Source: Cryobacterium psychrophilum (GTDB taxonomy: Bacteria; Actinomycetota; Actinomycetes; Actinomycetales; Microbacteriaceae). From it: 64,000 bases of DNA. Positions 1-8,500 of this stretch are shown piece by piece. Numbering within the stretch: position 1 is the first letter of the stretch; each line of letters starts with the position of its first letter. The notes beneath the pieces are model-generated. The model had not been told where the DNA came from. It saw nothing but the letters and a program-made list of their open reading frames with translations, and did no database searches. The DNA lies in assembly GCF_004365915.1 (NCBI RefSeq), contig NZ_SODI01000001.1, forward strand, positions 2,976,001-3,040,000. The letters run 5' to 3'. Position numbers and translations under genes: made by a program.

Positions 1-897
1 AGGGTAGGTGCGCTCGATCGCCGGGGAGACTCGACCGGCCTCGATGTGCTCGCGCAGCACGTCGAGGTCAGCGGCGCTCGCCGTGGCCACCAACGGGCGT
101 AGTGTCTGCTCGACAAACATCGACCGCACCGAGGCCCCGAGAATGCGACCCATCGGCCCGAAAACGCGGCCACCTGCTCCGGAGGACAGCACGAGTGTTC
201 CGTGCCGTTTGAGAGCTCGGCGGCACTCGTTAATGGTGCGGTTGCCCACGAGATCGAACACCGCGTCGTAGGTCGTGTCGCCCGAGGCGAAATCCTGCGT
301 CGCGTAGTCGATGACGTGATGGGCGCCGACGGAACGCACCAGGTCGACGTTGCGGGTGCTGCATACGGCGGTGACTTCGGCTCCGAGCGCCCGGGCGAGC
401 TGCACCGCGAACGACCCCACTCCACCCGCTGCCCCGTTGATGAGCACGGAGTCTCCCGGCCGCACTCGCGCCACATCGCGCAGACCCTGAAGCGCCGTCG
501 TTCCGGCGACGGGCACCGTTGCCGCGGACTCGAAAGAGACCGTGGTGGGCTTACGGGAGACCACGCGCTCCGGCGCGACGGTGTACTCCGCGAAACTCCC
601 CGCGCTCACCTCCGCGAACACCTCGTCGCCGACCGTGAACCGGTGCACGGCAGATCCCACCGCTTCGACCACGCCCGCGGCATCCCTCCCGCGGATCGTA
701 ACGCGCGGTCCGCGCAGGCCGAAAGCGAGGCGTAAGAGATACGGCTCACCGCGCATCAACAGGATGTCTGCGGCGTTGAGTGATGCCCCGCGCACCCGGA
801 TGAGCACTTCGTCGGTGTCCGGTACGGGCTTCGGCAGGTTCGCCTGTTCGTAGGTTTCTGGCCCACCGTATTGCCGCTGGATGATCGCTTTCACCAT
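1..897 (-). CDS. NAD(P)-dependent alcohol dehydrogenase / quinone oxidoreductase, 3'-truncated
   Basis: Medium-chain dehydrogenase/reductase, zinc-independent quinone-oxidoreductase type, expected to be a cytosolic NAD(P)H-dependent oxidoreductase of unknown substrate. The reading frame runs uninterrupted from an ATG at 895-897 to the left edge (299 codons, no stop), so the C-terminus is missing. The N-terminal catalytic domain begins MVKAIIQRQYGGPE; the Rossmann domain carries the nucleotide-binding motif NGAAGGVGSFAVQLAR. A good ribosome site (AAGGAG, 6 nt upstream) supports the start. It is divergent from the DUF6326-PadR operon, with a perfect palindrome between them. Substrate cannot be told from sequence. 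Confidence 0.85.
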   Translation of the reverse strand, partial: MVKAIIQRQYGGPETYEQANLPKPVPDTDEVLIRVRGASLNAADILLMRGEPYLLRLAFGLRGPRVTIRGRDAAGVVEAVGSAVHRFTVGDEVFAEVSAGSFAEYTVAPERVVSRKPTTVSFESAATVPVAGTTALQGLRDVARVRPGDSVLINGAAGGVGSFAVQLARALGAEVTAVCSTRNVDLVRSVGAHHVIDYATQDFASGDTTYDAVFDLVGNRTINECRRALKRHGTLVLSSGAGGRVFGPMGRILGASVRSMFVEQTLRPLVATASAADLDVLREHIEAGRVSPAIERTYP

Positions 898-913
898 TGC
901 TCCTTCGCGAGTA

Positions 914-925
914 ACACTATAGTGT
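914..925. promoter_or_regulatory. Perfect 12-bp palindrome, candidate operator
   Basis: ACACTATAGTGT is a perfect inverted repeat, followed directly by a looser GTGT-GAG-ACAC pair (922-932). It lies between the divergent oxidoreductase and the operon that encodes a PadR regulator. PadR-type operators often contain GTGT/ACAC-like half sites, so autoregulation by the downstream PadR protein is a reasonable inference, not shown. Confidence 0.4.
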
Positions 926-973
926 GTGAGACACAGTACCAAATAATCTCTGAGACCGAAAGGACCCACCATC

Positions 974-1423
974 ATGACCCGCACCCTGATCACCCCTCTG
1001 CACCGCCCCACACTGCTCTCGACCCTCTGGATCGTGCTGATGTTCAACTACATCTACGCCGATGTGCTCGGGCTGAACGATCCGGCACACCTCATCGCCC
1101 TCGAGTCAGGCACAATCGGTGGGCTGCCCTTCTCGCCCGACAAGCTTGTTGCTGCGGGTCTGCTGATGCAGGTGCCGATCGCGATGGTCTTGCTGTCACG
1201 CGTGCTTCGTCAAACCCCGAACCGGGTGCTCAACATGCTCGCGGCTGCGTTCATGGCGGTCACCCAGGTGGCCACGCTGTTCTTCGGCACTCCGCCGACT
1301 CCCGTCTACTACCTCTTTTCCGCAATCGAGATCATCCTTCTCGTCGTGATCCTGGTCGTTGCGGCAGCCTGGCGTCGTACCGCCCCGGCGACCGTGCCCG
1401 ACAAAGCGCTGGCCACCGCGTGA
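974..1423 (+). CDS. DUF6326-like small membrane protein
   Basis: 149-residue protein with about four hydrophobic segments (roughly residues 15-32, 52-75, 85-105, 112-132) and a short polar tail; resembles DUF6326-type membrane proteins, function unknown. The ATG is preceded by GAAAGGA at a usable distance. It is first in a co-directional set with a PadR regulator and a HAAS-type membrane protein, so it may belong to the regulator's target operon. Nothing in the sequence shows a catalytic site. Confidence 0.75.
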   Translation: MTRTLITPLHRPTLLSTLWIVLMFNYIYADVLGLNDPAHLIALESGTIGGLPFSPDKLVAAGLLMQVPIAMVLLSRVLRQTPNRVLNMLAAAFMAVTQVATLFFGTPPTPVYYLFSAIEIILLVVILVVAAAWRRTAPATVPDKALATA

Positions 1424-1440
1424 ACCAGTAGCGTGAGACC

Positions 1441-1776
1441 GTGCTTAAAGATGAGGAACTGGCTACCCACCGGCAGGAATTGCGCCGTGGCACCGTCGTG
1501 CTCGCCTGCCTCATGCTCCTGGAGAAGTCGAACTACGGTTACGCCCTACTCACGGCGCTCGATTCCTCCGGGTTCGCGGTCGACGCGAACACCCTTTATC
1601 CGCTACTGCGGCGCCTCGAAAAGCAGGGGCTGGTGCAGAGCGAATGGAATACCGACGAGTCCCGGCCCCGCAAGTTCTATGCCACGAGCCCCGAAGGCAG
1701 GCAGCTTGCCGCTACTCTTCGCGGAGACTGGGACGAACTCGCTGCTGCGATTACGGCACTGACGGAGGAACCATGA
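1441..1776 (+). CDS. PadR family transcriptional regulator
   Basis: 111 residues, a single winged-helix PadR domain. Typical PadR features are visible: the YGYALLTAL segment after the first helices and the ANTLYPLLRRLEKQGLV recognition/wing region. PadR proteins of this length bind as dimers and usually repress a neighbouring operon. It starts with GTG at 1441 and its stop overlaps the next gene's ATG by 4 nt (ATGA at 1773-1776), which suggests translational coupling with the following membrane protein. PadR-HAAS membrane protein pairs are common in Actinobacteria and Firmicutes. Confidence 0.88.
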   Translation: MLKDEELATHRQELRRGTVVLACLMLLEKSNYGYALLTALDSSGFAVDANTLYPLLRRLEKQGLVQSEWNTDESRPRKFYATSPEGRQLAATLRGDWDELAAAITALTEEP

Positions 1777-2753
1777 CGACAGCATCCACGCTCACCGATC
1801 GCTACGTTGCGGAAGCCGTTCGCAGCCTGACCCGTGGCCAGCGTCGGGACATCGAAGCGGAGCTGCGCGCCTCGATCGCCGATGCCATCGAGGATCGCCT
1901 TGGGGCGGGAACGGATGCTGCCGCTGCGGAACGCGAAGTGCTCACGGAACTCGGTCCGCCAAGAAGCCTCGCAGCGAGCTACTCGGACAGACCCACCCAC
2001 CTGATCGGGCCGGATTTATTCAGCGACTATGTGCGCGTGCTCGCGGTGCTGCTCTCGACAGCCGTTCCACTCTGGTTCGTGTTCAGCGGCGTCGTCACCT
2101 TCGTGGCCGGTTCATCGCCACTCGACTCACTGTGGAGCGCCCTGTGGGGCTCGCTGGAGACAGCAATGTCACTCGTCTTCGCCGTGACACTGGTGTTCGC
2201 GATCATTGAACGCACGCCGGCATTGCGCTCGCGCCGCACAGCGAAGTGGGACCCGCACTCCCTCCCGGTCGTGCCCGACCAGCGGGGCTATGTGAGCGAG
2301 CTCGTCGGCGGGGTGGTCTTCCTGGTGGTGATTGCGAGCGTCATCATCGTGCTGCAGTCCGTGGGTGCCGTGGACGGTCCCGCTGGAACGCCGATTGGGC
2401 CCTTCGACGCTTCGTTGTGGGAGTCGGGCGTGTTCTCGGTTGCCCTCTTCTATTCAGCGGTGAGTATCAGCTTCCACGTCTTCGCCCACTACACAGGATG
2501 GTCGGTCGCCAACGCCGTGGCCACGATCGCGCTCGATGTGCTCTTCGTGGTTCCCGCCGTCTGGATCGTCGCCGGCGACCGACTGCTGAATGCCGACTAT
2601 TTCGCGGCGATCGGGTGGCCGAACGGAGTGGAGGTCGTCGGCCTCATTGCACTGGCTGTGGTCGTGCTGTTCCCTCTGCTCGACACGGTCGATGCGATTG
2701 CCCGCACGGTGCGCACACGACGTGTTCGACCAACGGCCGACGTCAGCGGCTGA
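1773..2753 (+). CDS. Membrane protein with N-terminal HAAS / permease-prefix domain
   Basis: 326 residues starting at the ATG that overlaps the PadR stop. Residues 1-60 form a soluble helical bundle resembling the HAAS/permease prefix domain (repeated LTRGQRRDIEAELRASI-type helices ending in LGPP), followed by about six hydrophobic segments between residues 80 and 310. Such proteins are usually encoded next to PadR regulators and are proposed to be signalling or anti-sigma-like membrane partners; exact role unknown. The frame is open further upstream, but the overlap start fits operon structure better. Confidence 0.75.
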   Translation: MTTASTLTDRYVAEAVRSLTRGQRRDIEAELRASIADAIEDRLGAGTDAAAAEREVLTELGPPRSLAASYSDRPTHLIGPDLFSDYVRVLAVLLSTAVPLWFVFSGVVTFVAGSSPLDSLWSALWGSLETAMSLVFAVTLVFAIIERTPALRSRRTAKWDPHSLPVVPDQRGYVSELVGGVVFLVVIASVIIVLQSVGAVDGPAGTPIGPFDASLWESGVFSVALFYSAVSISFHVFAHYTGWSVANAVATIALDVLFVVPAVWIVAGDRLLNADYFAAIGWPNGVEVVGLIALAVVVLFPLLDTVDAIARTVRTRRVRPTADVSG

Positions 2754-2798
2754 GGTCGGTCTCCTTCGCCAGCGATTCGAAAAACTGGAGTATTTTTC

Positions 2799-3893
2799 AT
2801 GGTCACACCACAACCCCCATCCGCCTCGCCGTCGACCTCCAGGTCGAAGTTCTCCGCCACGGACTTCACCAGGAAGCTCGACCGACATCTTGACCGGATC
2901 ACCCGGGCTCGCGGTGAGCTCGGGGCACCCCAGGTGCTTGTTCGGTCGCGTCTGCATGGAATCGACTATTCCTACGGTGCGCGCAGAACCCCGTTCCACG
3001 CGGCGAGCATCGGCAAGGTCGCGACGACAGCTCTCATGATGCAGCTCGTCGACGAGGGCGCGGTGAGTCTCGATACCTCTGTGCAGTCTGTTCTCGGTCC
3101 TCTCGACGGTGTGCTGATGGCCGAGACCACGGTGCGCCAGCTCCTGGACCATACGTCCGGTGCCGCGGACTATTTCGAAGGGCCGGTTACCTCCGGACCT
3201 CCGTTTCTCGAGCTCGTCGTGGGCAACCCAGACCGCTTCTGGGAACCGCGCGACCTGGTCGAGTTCAGCCGCACACGGCAGGTGCCGATCGGGATGCCTG
3301 GTGAGCGATTTCACTATTCGGATACCGGGTACATCCTCGCGGGGCTCGTGATCGAGGCCGTGGCGGGCGCGCCATTTCACGAGGTGCTGCGCGACCGGAT
3401 CTTTCGCCCACTCGGGATGAACGACAGCTGGATGATGTGGCGTTCGGATCCGGTGGCATCCGCTGGGCGGAATAATGGCACGATCGCGCCGCTGTGGCTC
3501 GGTCGCGTCGAGGCGAGCGGCTTCCGGAGTGTGAGCTGCGACTGGGCGGGCGGCGGAATCGTGTCGACGGTCGATGATCTCGCGACGCTCAGCGAGGGAC
3601 TCCAGTCGGCATTGATCAGCGCGGGGGCGCTCGTCGAGATGCGGCGGATTCGCCATCGGTTTCGCCGCGGCATTCACTACGGAACGGGGCTCATGGAGCT
3701 GCGATTCGGCGAATTCTCGTTCCTGCTGCGCGGATTTCCCAGCCCGACCGGGCACATCGGAGTGCTGGGCACCCACATGTTCTACGACGCGGTGCACGAC
3801 GCCCACATCGTGATGAACTTTCATTCAACCCGTGAGATGGTGCGGAGCTTTCGCACGCTAATCCGCATTGAGCAGCTGCTGAGTCACCGGTGA
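2799..3893 (+). CDS. Serine hydrolase, beta-lactamase class C family
   Basis: 364 residues related to class C beta-lactamases, D-aminopeptidases and esterases. The nucleophile motif S-x-x-K is at residues 70-73 (ASIGK), the Tyr motif appears as Y173-S-D instead of Y-x-N, and HIGVLGT near residue 320 corresponds to the third conserved box. No signal peptide is obvious, so a cytosolic hydrolase or esterase is more likely than a secreted beta-lactamase. The ATG follows a GGAG site at about 12 nt. It sits alone between the PadR operon and a decayed defence locus. Substrate unknown. Confidence 0.85.
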   Translation: MVTPQPPSASPSTSRSKFSATDFTRKLDRHLDRITRARGELGAPQVLVRSRLHGIDYSYGARRTPFHAASIGKVATTALMMQLVDEGAVSLDTSVQSVLGPLDGVLMAETTVRQLLDHTSGAADYFEGPVTSGPPFLELVVGNPDRFWEPRDLVEFSRTRQVPIGMPGERFHYSDTGYILAGLVIEAVAGAPFHEVLRDRIFRPLGMNDSWMMWRSDPVASAGRNNGTIAPLWLGRVEASGFRSVSCDWAGGGIVSTVDDLATLSEGLQSALISAGALVEMRRIRHRFRRGIHYGTGLMELRFGEFSFLLRGFPSPTGHIGVLGTHMFYDAVHDAHIVMNFHSTREMVRSFRTLIRIEQLLSHR

Positions 3894-4226
3894 GGATGCG
3901 CCCGGACAATTTCGCTTTCCATCGAGCCCGAGCGTGTCGGACTCGTCACTGTGCGCAGTCCCGGTGCCGACGTGCTTGGAGTCAATCTTCTCGCCGTTTT
4001 TGATCACATGCACCTTGGTCAGGATCATGTTCGTGCTGGCGAGCGTAGCGAACATTGCTTATCGTGTCGGTGGATCATGATGCAGAGATCGTCTCAGCAC
4101 TCGCCGAAGCTGCCGCCACCCTTCCCAAGTGGACCGTAGTCGAGCGGCGGCTCGGGGACACTCAAACCCGGGGCCGCTGGATTGCTGGCCCGCCCGGTGC
4201 GTGAAGAGGCCCAAGTCGAGGTGTAA
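3894..4226. other. Degenerate region without an assignable gene
   Basis: No convincing intact gene. One plus-strand frame from a TTG near 4055 to 4192 encodes a compact, protein-like 45-residue segment (includes IVSVDHDAEIVSALAEAAAT and WTVVERRLGDT) that I do not recognise. Short reverse frames overlap the end of the hydrolase and look like shadows. The stretch directly precedes the jetD remnant and is probably decayed accessory DNA. Confidence 0.4.
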
Positions 4227-4477
4227 AAGCTACGGCAACGAGTCGACTCAGGGGGGAGACGAAGTCTAACCAGCCAGCCTAGTGCCGTCGTTGGCGATAT
4301 CCCCGGCACGGTTCTGATCGCGAAGCAGGGCTATGCCGTTGACGTGCTGCATCGTCTCCCGTGGCTTTCCACCGCCAGGGTCCTGTACTGGGGCGATCTC
4401 GATACCCACGGATTCGCCATTTTGAACCGTTTTCGCACTTATTTTCCGCGGGCCGAGTCCATCCTCATGGATGAGGC
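4227..4477 (+). pseudogene. jetD: jetD remnant, upstream part (Wadjet JetD C-terminal region)
   Basis: In frame from 4227, this encodes a segment typical of the JetD (DUF2220/DUF3322) C-terminal Toprim-like domain: GTVLIAKQGYAVDVLHRLPW, then VLYWGDLDTHGFAILNRF, then AESILMDEA. In Wadjet systems JetD is the nuclease subunit acting with the JetABC SMC-like complex against plasmids. The N-terminal roughly 300 residues are absent: a TAA at 4224 is in frame, and no jetA, jetB or jetC is in the window. The reading frame resumes exactly at 10416 after removing the 5.9-kb insertion plus one copy of the 6-bp duplication, giving ILMDEATLLDNREL. Identification rests on remembered family motifs. Confidence 0.75.
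4472..4477 (+). repeat. Target-site duplication, left copy (TGAGGC)
   Basis: TGAGGC directly abuts the left terminus of the inserted element (TGAGTATT...). The identical hexamer at 10416-10421 abuts the right terminus. Collapsing the two copies restores the jetD reading frame. Confidence 0.8.
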
Positions 4478-4582
4478 TGAGTATTAGCGCTTCTGGGGGC
4501 CACCGATATTGACTTTGGGGGCCACCGGGCCGTGTGGCCAGTAGCGCGCTCGGGAGCCACCGGATATTTGTGTTGGGGGCCA
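4478..4582 (+). repeat. Left end of cassette with repeated GGGGGCCA motifs
   Basis: Terminal TGAGTATTAGCG followed by GGGGGCCA at 4495-4502, 4517-4524 and 4575-4582, with variants GTGGCCA (about 4534) and GGGAGCCA (4552-4559). The spacer GATATTG recurs after the first copy as in the right end. Multiple short subterminal repeats are expected transposase-binding sites. Confidence 0.7.
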
Positions 4583-4970
4583 CCTGCTTACCTCCTTTCG
4601 TCCAGAGCTCGCAGAGGCCTGGTAGCTGGCCCGCGGCAGACCCTCTGCGGCCACGAGATTCTTGAACAAGCACGCCGCGTCGTCGCGGTTTGTGATCGAT
4701 GGGTCGTGGCCCGCAGTAGGAGGTGACTGGTCAGGCGCTCGTCAGCCCGATAGACCTCAGCATCGTGTCTGTCGTGCGAAGGTCAAGATGGGCGCCGATA
4801 TGGGTGACATCGACTCGCGGCTATTGACGAGCGAGGACTGAGCGAGTTCAGCCGGACTGATTACCTCAACTAAAGAGTTGAAAGTCTCCTTGTCAGAGGA
4901 GAGGAGGCACCAGACGAATTGTGCGTGACCAGGCGATTACTCAAGAGGCATTCGGCTTAGGGTACCGCAG
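4583..4970. other. Non-coding interior of cassette, left side
   Basis: About 390 bp without a recognisable gene. On the minus strand there is a strong AAGGAGGT site (about 4590-4600) that leads only into the terminal repeats, and short unassigned frames (one includes VTHIGAHLDLRTTDTMLRSI). These may be relics of lost transposase or accessory genes; nothing can be assigned. Confidence 0.4.
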
Positions 4971-5564
4971 CTAGCCAAAAGTGGCCGCCCACGTCCGCCC
5001 GTCCGCCTCAGCCCGCTGCCGCAGGCCGTCCCACGACGGCGGACCGGACGCGACAGCATCGAGGTCCTGGTCGATCGCGGACAGAGCTGCCTGAACGAAC
5101 TCGGACCTCAGAGCGGTTCCGTCCTCGTTCGGATCGGCGTCCGGGTTCGCCTGCCAGAACGCGTAATCGGCCGCCTCGTACACCTGCAGGGCCGCCCAAA
5201 CAGCGTTCTGCGGATCATCCGTACGCCATGTACTGAGCGCGTAGGAGACGGCCGCTGCACCGTTCTGACCGTATGCCGACTCGGGGACCCACCCATCCTC
5301 GTCTTCGTCGGGAACCATCGACGTCGCGTCGGCCTCCATCGCCATCACTTCGCCCGCTGGTTGTGATGTGAGATCCCAGGCGGCGGCCAAGATGGACGCC
5401 AACCGGTCGGCTGCCGCTGGGACACCGGCGGCCTGCGCGTAACGCTCGAACAGCGGGGACAGCCGTTGGGCGCAGGACGCGGCGAACGCTGTCCTTTTGC
5501 GTCGGTCCAATGGCTCCAACCGCGCCATTAGGACGCGCTCGTCGTACGTTCTCATGGGTTCCAT
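4971..5564 (-). CDS. DUF416-like protein, candidate immunity protein for the RHS toxin
   Basis: 197 residues from the ATG at 5562-5564 (MEPMRTYDER). The N-terminal part (RLEPLDRRKRTAFAASCAQR, then PLFERYAQAAG) resembles DUF416 (YjaG-type) proteins; the acidic, helical remainder includes WAALQVYEAADYAFW. It begins 5 nt after the RHS stop codon on the same strand, the position of an immunity gene in polymorphic toxin loci, and DUF416-type proteins are known there. No signal peptide or membrane segment is seen, so it should act in the cytosol, where a delivered deaminase would work. A second ATG at 5553-5555 is possible. Immunity function is inferred from position and family. Confidence 0.75.
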   Translation of the reverse strand: MEPMRTYDERVLMARLEPLDRRKRTAFAASCAQRLSPLFERYAQAAGVPAAADRLASILAAAWDLTSQPAGEVMAMEADATSMVPDEDEDGWVPESAYGQNGAAAVSYALSTWRTDDPQNAVWAALQVYEAADYAFWQANPDADPNEDGTALRSEFVQAALSAIDQDLDAVASGPPSWDGLRQRAEADGRTWAATFG

Positions 5565-5569
5565 CTTTC

Positions 5570-8500
5570 TCACCACCACCACGCTGTTGTCGGACTTGTG
5601 ATGGTGGCGCCGGACTGCTTGAGGAAATCTTGGCATGAACCACAGATCGGCCGGGATATTCCCAAGCCTTTCGGAGTCAAACCTGCGTTGAGAGCACCGT
5701 TCACAGCGGTCACTTCAGCGTGCGCCCTTGGAGAGGTGGCGACGATGTCATCTACGCCAGCCAACGCCCGTTGTGCCGGGCTCAAGTCGCGACCGCCTGC
5801 AGCGAGTACGTTGACGCCCTGATTCGTGCTGAGAACGGCCGTGGATCTCGAGTTCCGGGCTATGGGGTCGAGGACACTGTGAATCGTTGTGGCTCTCGTA
5901 GCTAGGCTTCCAGCCGCTCCACCCATGCCGAACTTGCCAGCACCCGCGACGATAGCGGCACTGACAAGAGCCTCGGGACTGGATGAGTGCCCGGAGAGGC
6001 ACGAGTCGGTCTGTTCGCTGGTGGCGACTGCGACGGCGGAGGCAGCCCAAGAAAGCGGGGCTGCGATGGGGACGACTTCGCCGCAGATCACCAAAGCGAT
6101 CGTGCAGGTGACGGCGACAACACCGGCGACGCCCGCGGTGCCTTCCGCGAGTTGGTTAACCATCTCGCGCCAGTCGTAGTCGCTGAGGCCACTCGGGTCG
6201 AGGTTGGCCATCGGGTTCCCACCGGCGTAGGTGTCGCCGCGTCCGGGGATACCGGCCGGGTCGGGGGCAAGGAACCGGCCGTCGACGGGGTTGTAGTCCC
6301 GGGCGCCCATTTGTAGCAGTGGTGTGGTCAGGTAAGCACCGGTGAACTGCAGCGGATTCTGCAGCGCGGTCTTACCGATGGTGGTCGCTCGCGTGTCCCC
6401 GAACGGGTTGTAGCTATAGCTGTGGGTAAGTGTTCCGGTTGAGGATGTGACTCCGCGAACTGACCCGAGAGCGTCGGTGATGTAGCTGTTCGCGGCGGTC
6501 CCGGCTGTCATGCTCAGCAGGCCTAGACCGTAGTCGTACCTCCGGAGGGTCTTAGTACCGCTCTGTTCGAGCGCCAGACTCCCGTTGAGCGGGTCGTAGG
6601 AGCTGGTCGTGGTGGTCCTGCTGACAGTGCTGCTCGTGCGGTGGTTGTCACCGTCGTATGTGTAGCTGGTCGTGCTGGACCCCGCGGTGACCTTGGCCAG
6701 CTGACTGGCTGCGTTCCAGGTGTACGTGGCGGCGCCGTCCGATGTCGTGTTGCCATCGGCGTCGTACTGGTACGTCACAGCACCTTTGAGCCCGGATCGG
6801 CTAATGGCGCGTCCGGCGCTGTCATAAACGTAGGTCGTTGTCCCTGTTGGCTGGATGACCGAGGTGATGTTGCCATCGCCATCGAAGCTGTATCGGAAGG
6901 CTGCTGTCGACGTGCTCGGCGAGCAGGTCGCGGCGTTAAAGCAGACTGCGAGCAGTCTGCTTTGGGGGCTGTAAGCGTAGCTGTCCGAGCTGCCGTCAGC
7001 GTTCAGTATCTTGGTGGGGTTGCCAAGTTCGTCGAGGGTGTACTGGCTTCGGGTTAGTGTTGTCGTGCCCTTCTGGGCTTGCGTGGAGACCGGGCGCCGC
7101 GCGGCGTCGATTTGTAGGGTGCTGACCACGCCGCCAGGCAGCGCTGTCGTGACCGCCCCCGTAGCATTGCTGTAGGTGTAGGCGGCCAGCGTTGCGCTGC
7201 CGGACTTCACGCTGGTAAGGCGGCTATCCCGGTCGTAGGCGTACTGCGTTGCTGCGCTCCCGTCGGGGAGCGTCCGTGTTGACAGCTGGCCGGCCTCGTC
7301 GTAGGTGTACTGGAACGCCGCCGTGCCGCTCGTAACCGAGGTGACTTTGTTGATCACGTTGTACGAGTAGGACGTGAAGCCACGGGCGTCAGCCATGCTC
7401 TTGCGGTTGCCTGCCGCATCGAACGTGTAGGTGACGGGTGGCGTGCCGTCATTGTAGGTGAGCTTGGACACTTGACCCTTTGATGTGCGCATCAGGGTCA
7501 TGGTCCGATTGCTGGGCGCTGTCGACTTGGAGAGCCGTCCCGCGGCGTCATAGTCGTAAGTCCACGTCCCGGTGCCTGAGGACGAAACAGTCCGCTGCGT
7601 GTTGCTGGCGGTGTACGTGTACGTGGTGGTGACACCGGCCGATGACGTTGCCGTGGCAATGTTGCCGTTCGGGTCATAGGTGTACCGCTGTGGGGCGATT
7701 GCAGGGTCAGATCCTTGGACCGTGAGCGGGCTTGCCGAACTGCCGTAGCTGTACGTAACACGGCCACCCTTGGCGTCGACGGTGTAGCTCACCCTGCCAC
7801 CCGGGTCAAAAACCGTGGCTGAGGTGTGCCCCAAAGCGTCAACGGTGCTCGAGATTCGGTCCAAAGCATCCCAAGCCTGGGTGCTGCGGTATGTAGCAGC
7901 GTCAGCCCCGGCAACGTTGCCACGCGCTTCGACGGTGGACAGTGTCCGTCCCGCCGCGTCGACCGCAGCAGTGGTCACCCGACCCTCTGGACTGGTGGTT
8001 GATGTCAGGTCCCCGTTGGTGTTGTAGCCGTACTGGGTCGTCCGGCCGAGCGCGTCTGACGCCGCTTGCAGCGTCCCGTCAACGTTGTAGGTATAGCGCA
8101 TGGAGACCACGGGACTGGCGGCGCCAGCGATGCTGGCGCGGCTCACTGTTGCGAGATTTCCCGCCGGGTCGTAGCTGAAGGTGGATTTCCTACCGTTGAA
8201 GTCGGTGGAGGCGGCGATGTCGTTCTTGCTGTTGTACGCGAAAGTCTCGCTGGCGAAGTCCGGACCGCGTCGCAAGGCGAGATTGCCGTTGCCGTCATAG
8301 CCGAAAGTGGTGGTGTTCCCGAGCTGGTCCACAGTCGATGAGAGCTGCGCATCGCCATCCCACACGAACCGGGAGATGTTCCCATCGGGGTCGGTCCGCG
8401 AGACCAAATACCCACTCTCGTAAGCGTCGGTGATCGTCATCCCCCGCGCGTCGGTGACGGCTGCGTTGCCGGTTCGGCTGTCGGAGCCGGACTGCGTCCA

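Noticed and set aside
3858..4055. 65-residue minus-strand frame with a protein-like middle (TKVHVIKNGEKIDSKHVG)
   Set aside because: Overlaps the 3' end of the serine hydrolase, has no ribosome site and no recognised family; left as non-coding.
4583..4970. Possible istB remnant suggested by a strong AAGGAGGT on the minus strand
   Set aside because: No translated frame there shows an ATPase P-loop or other IstB motif.
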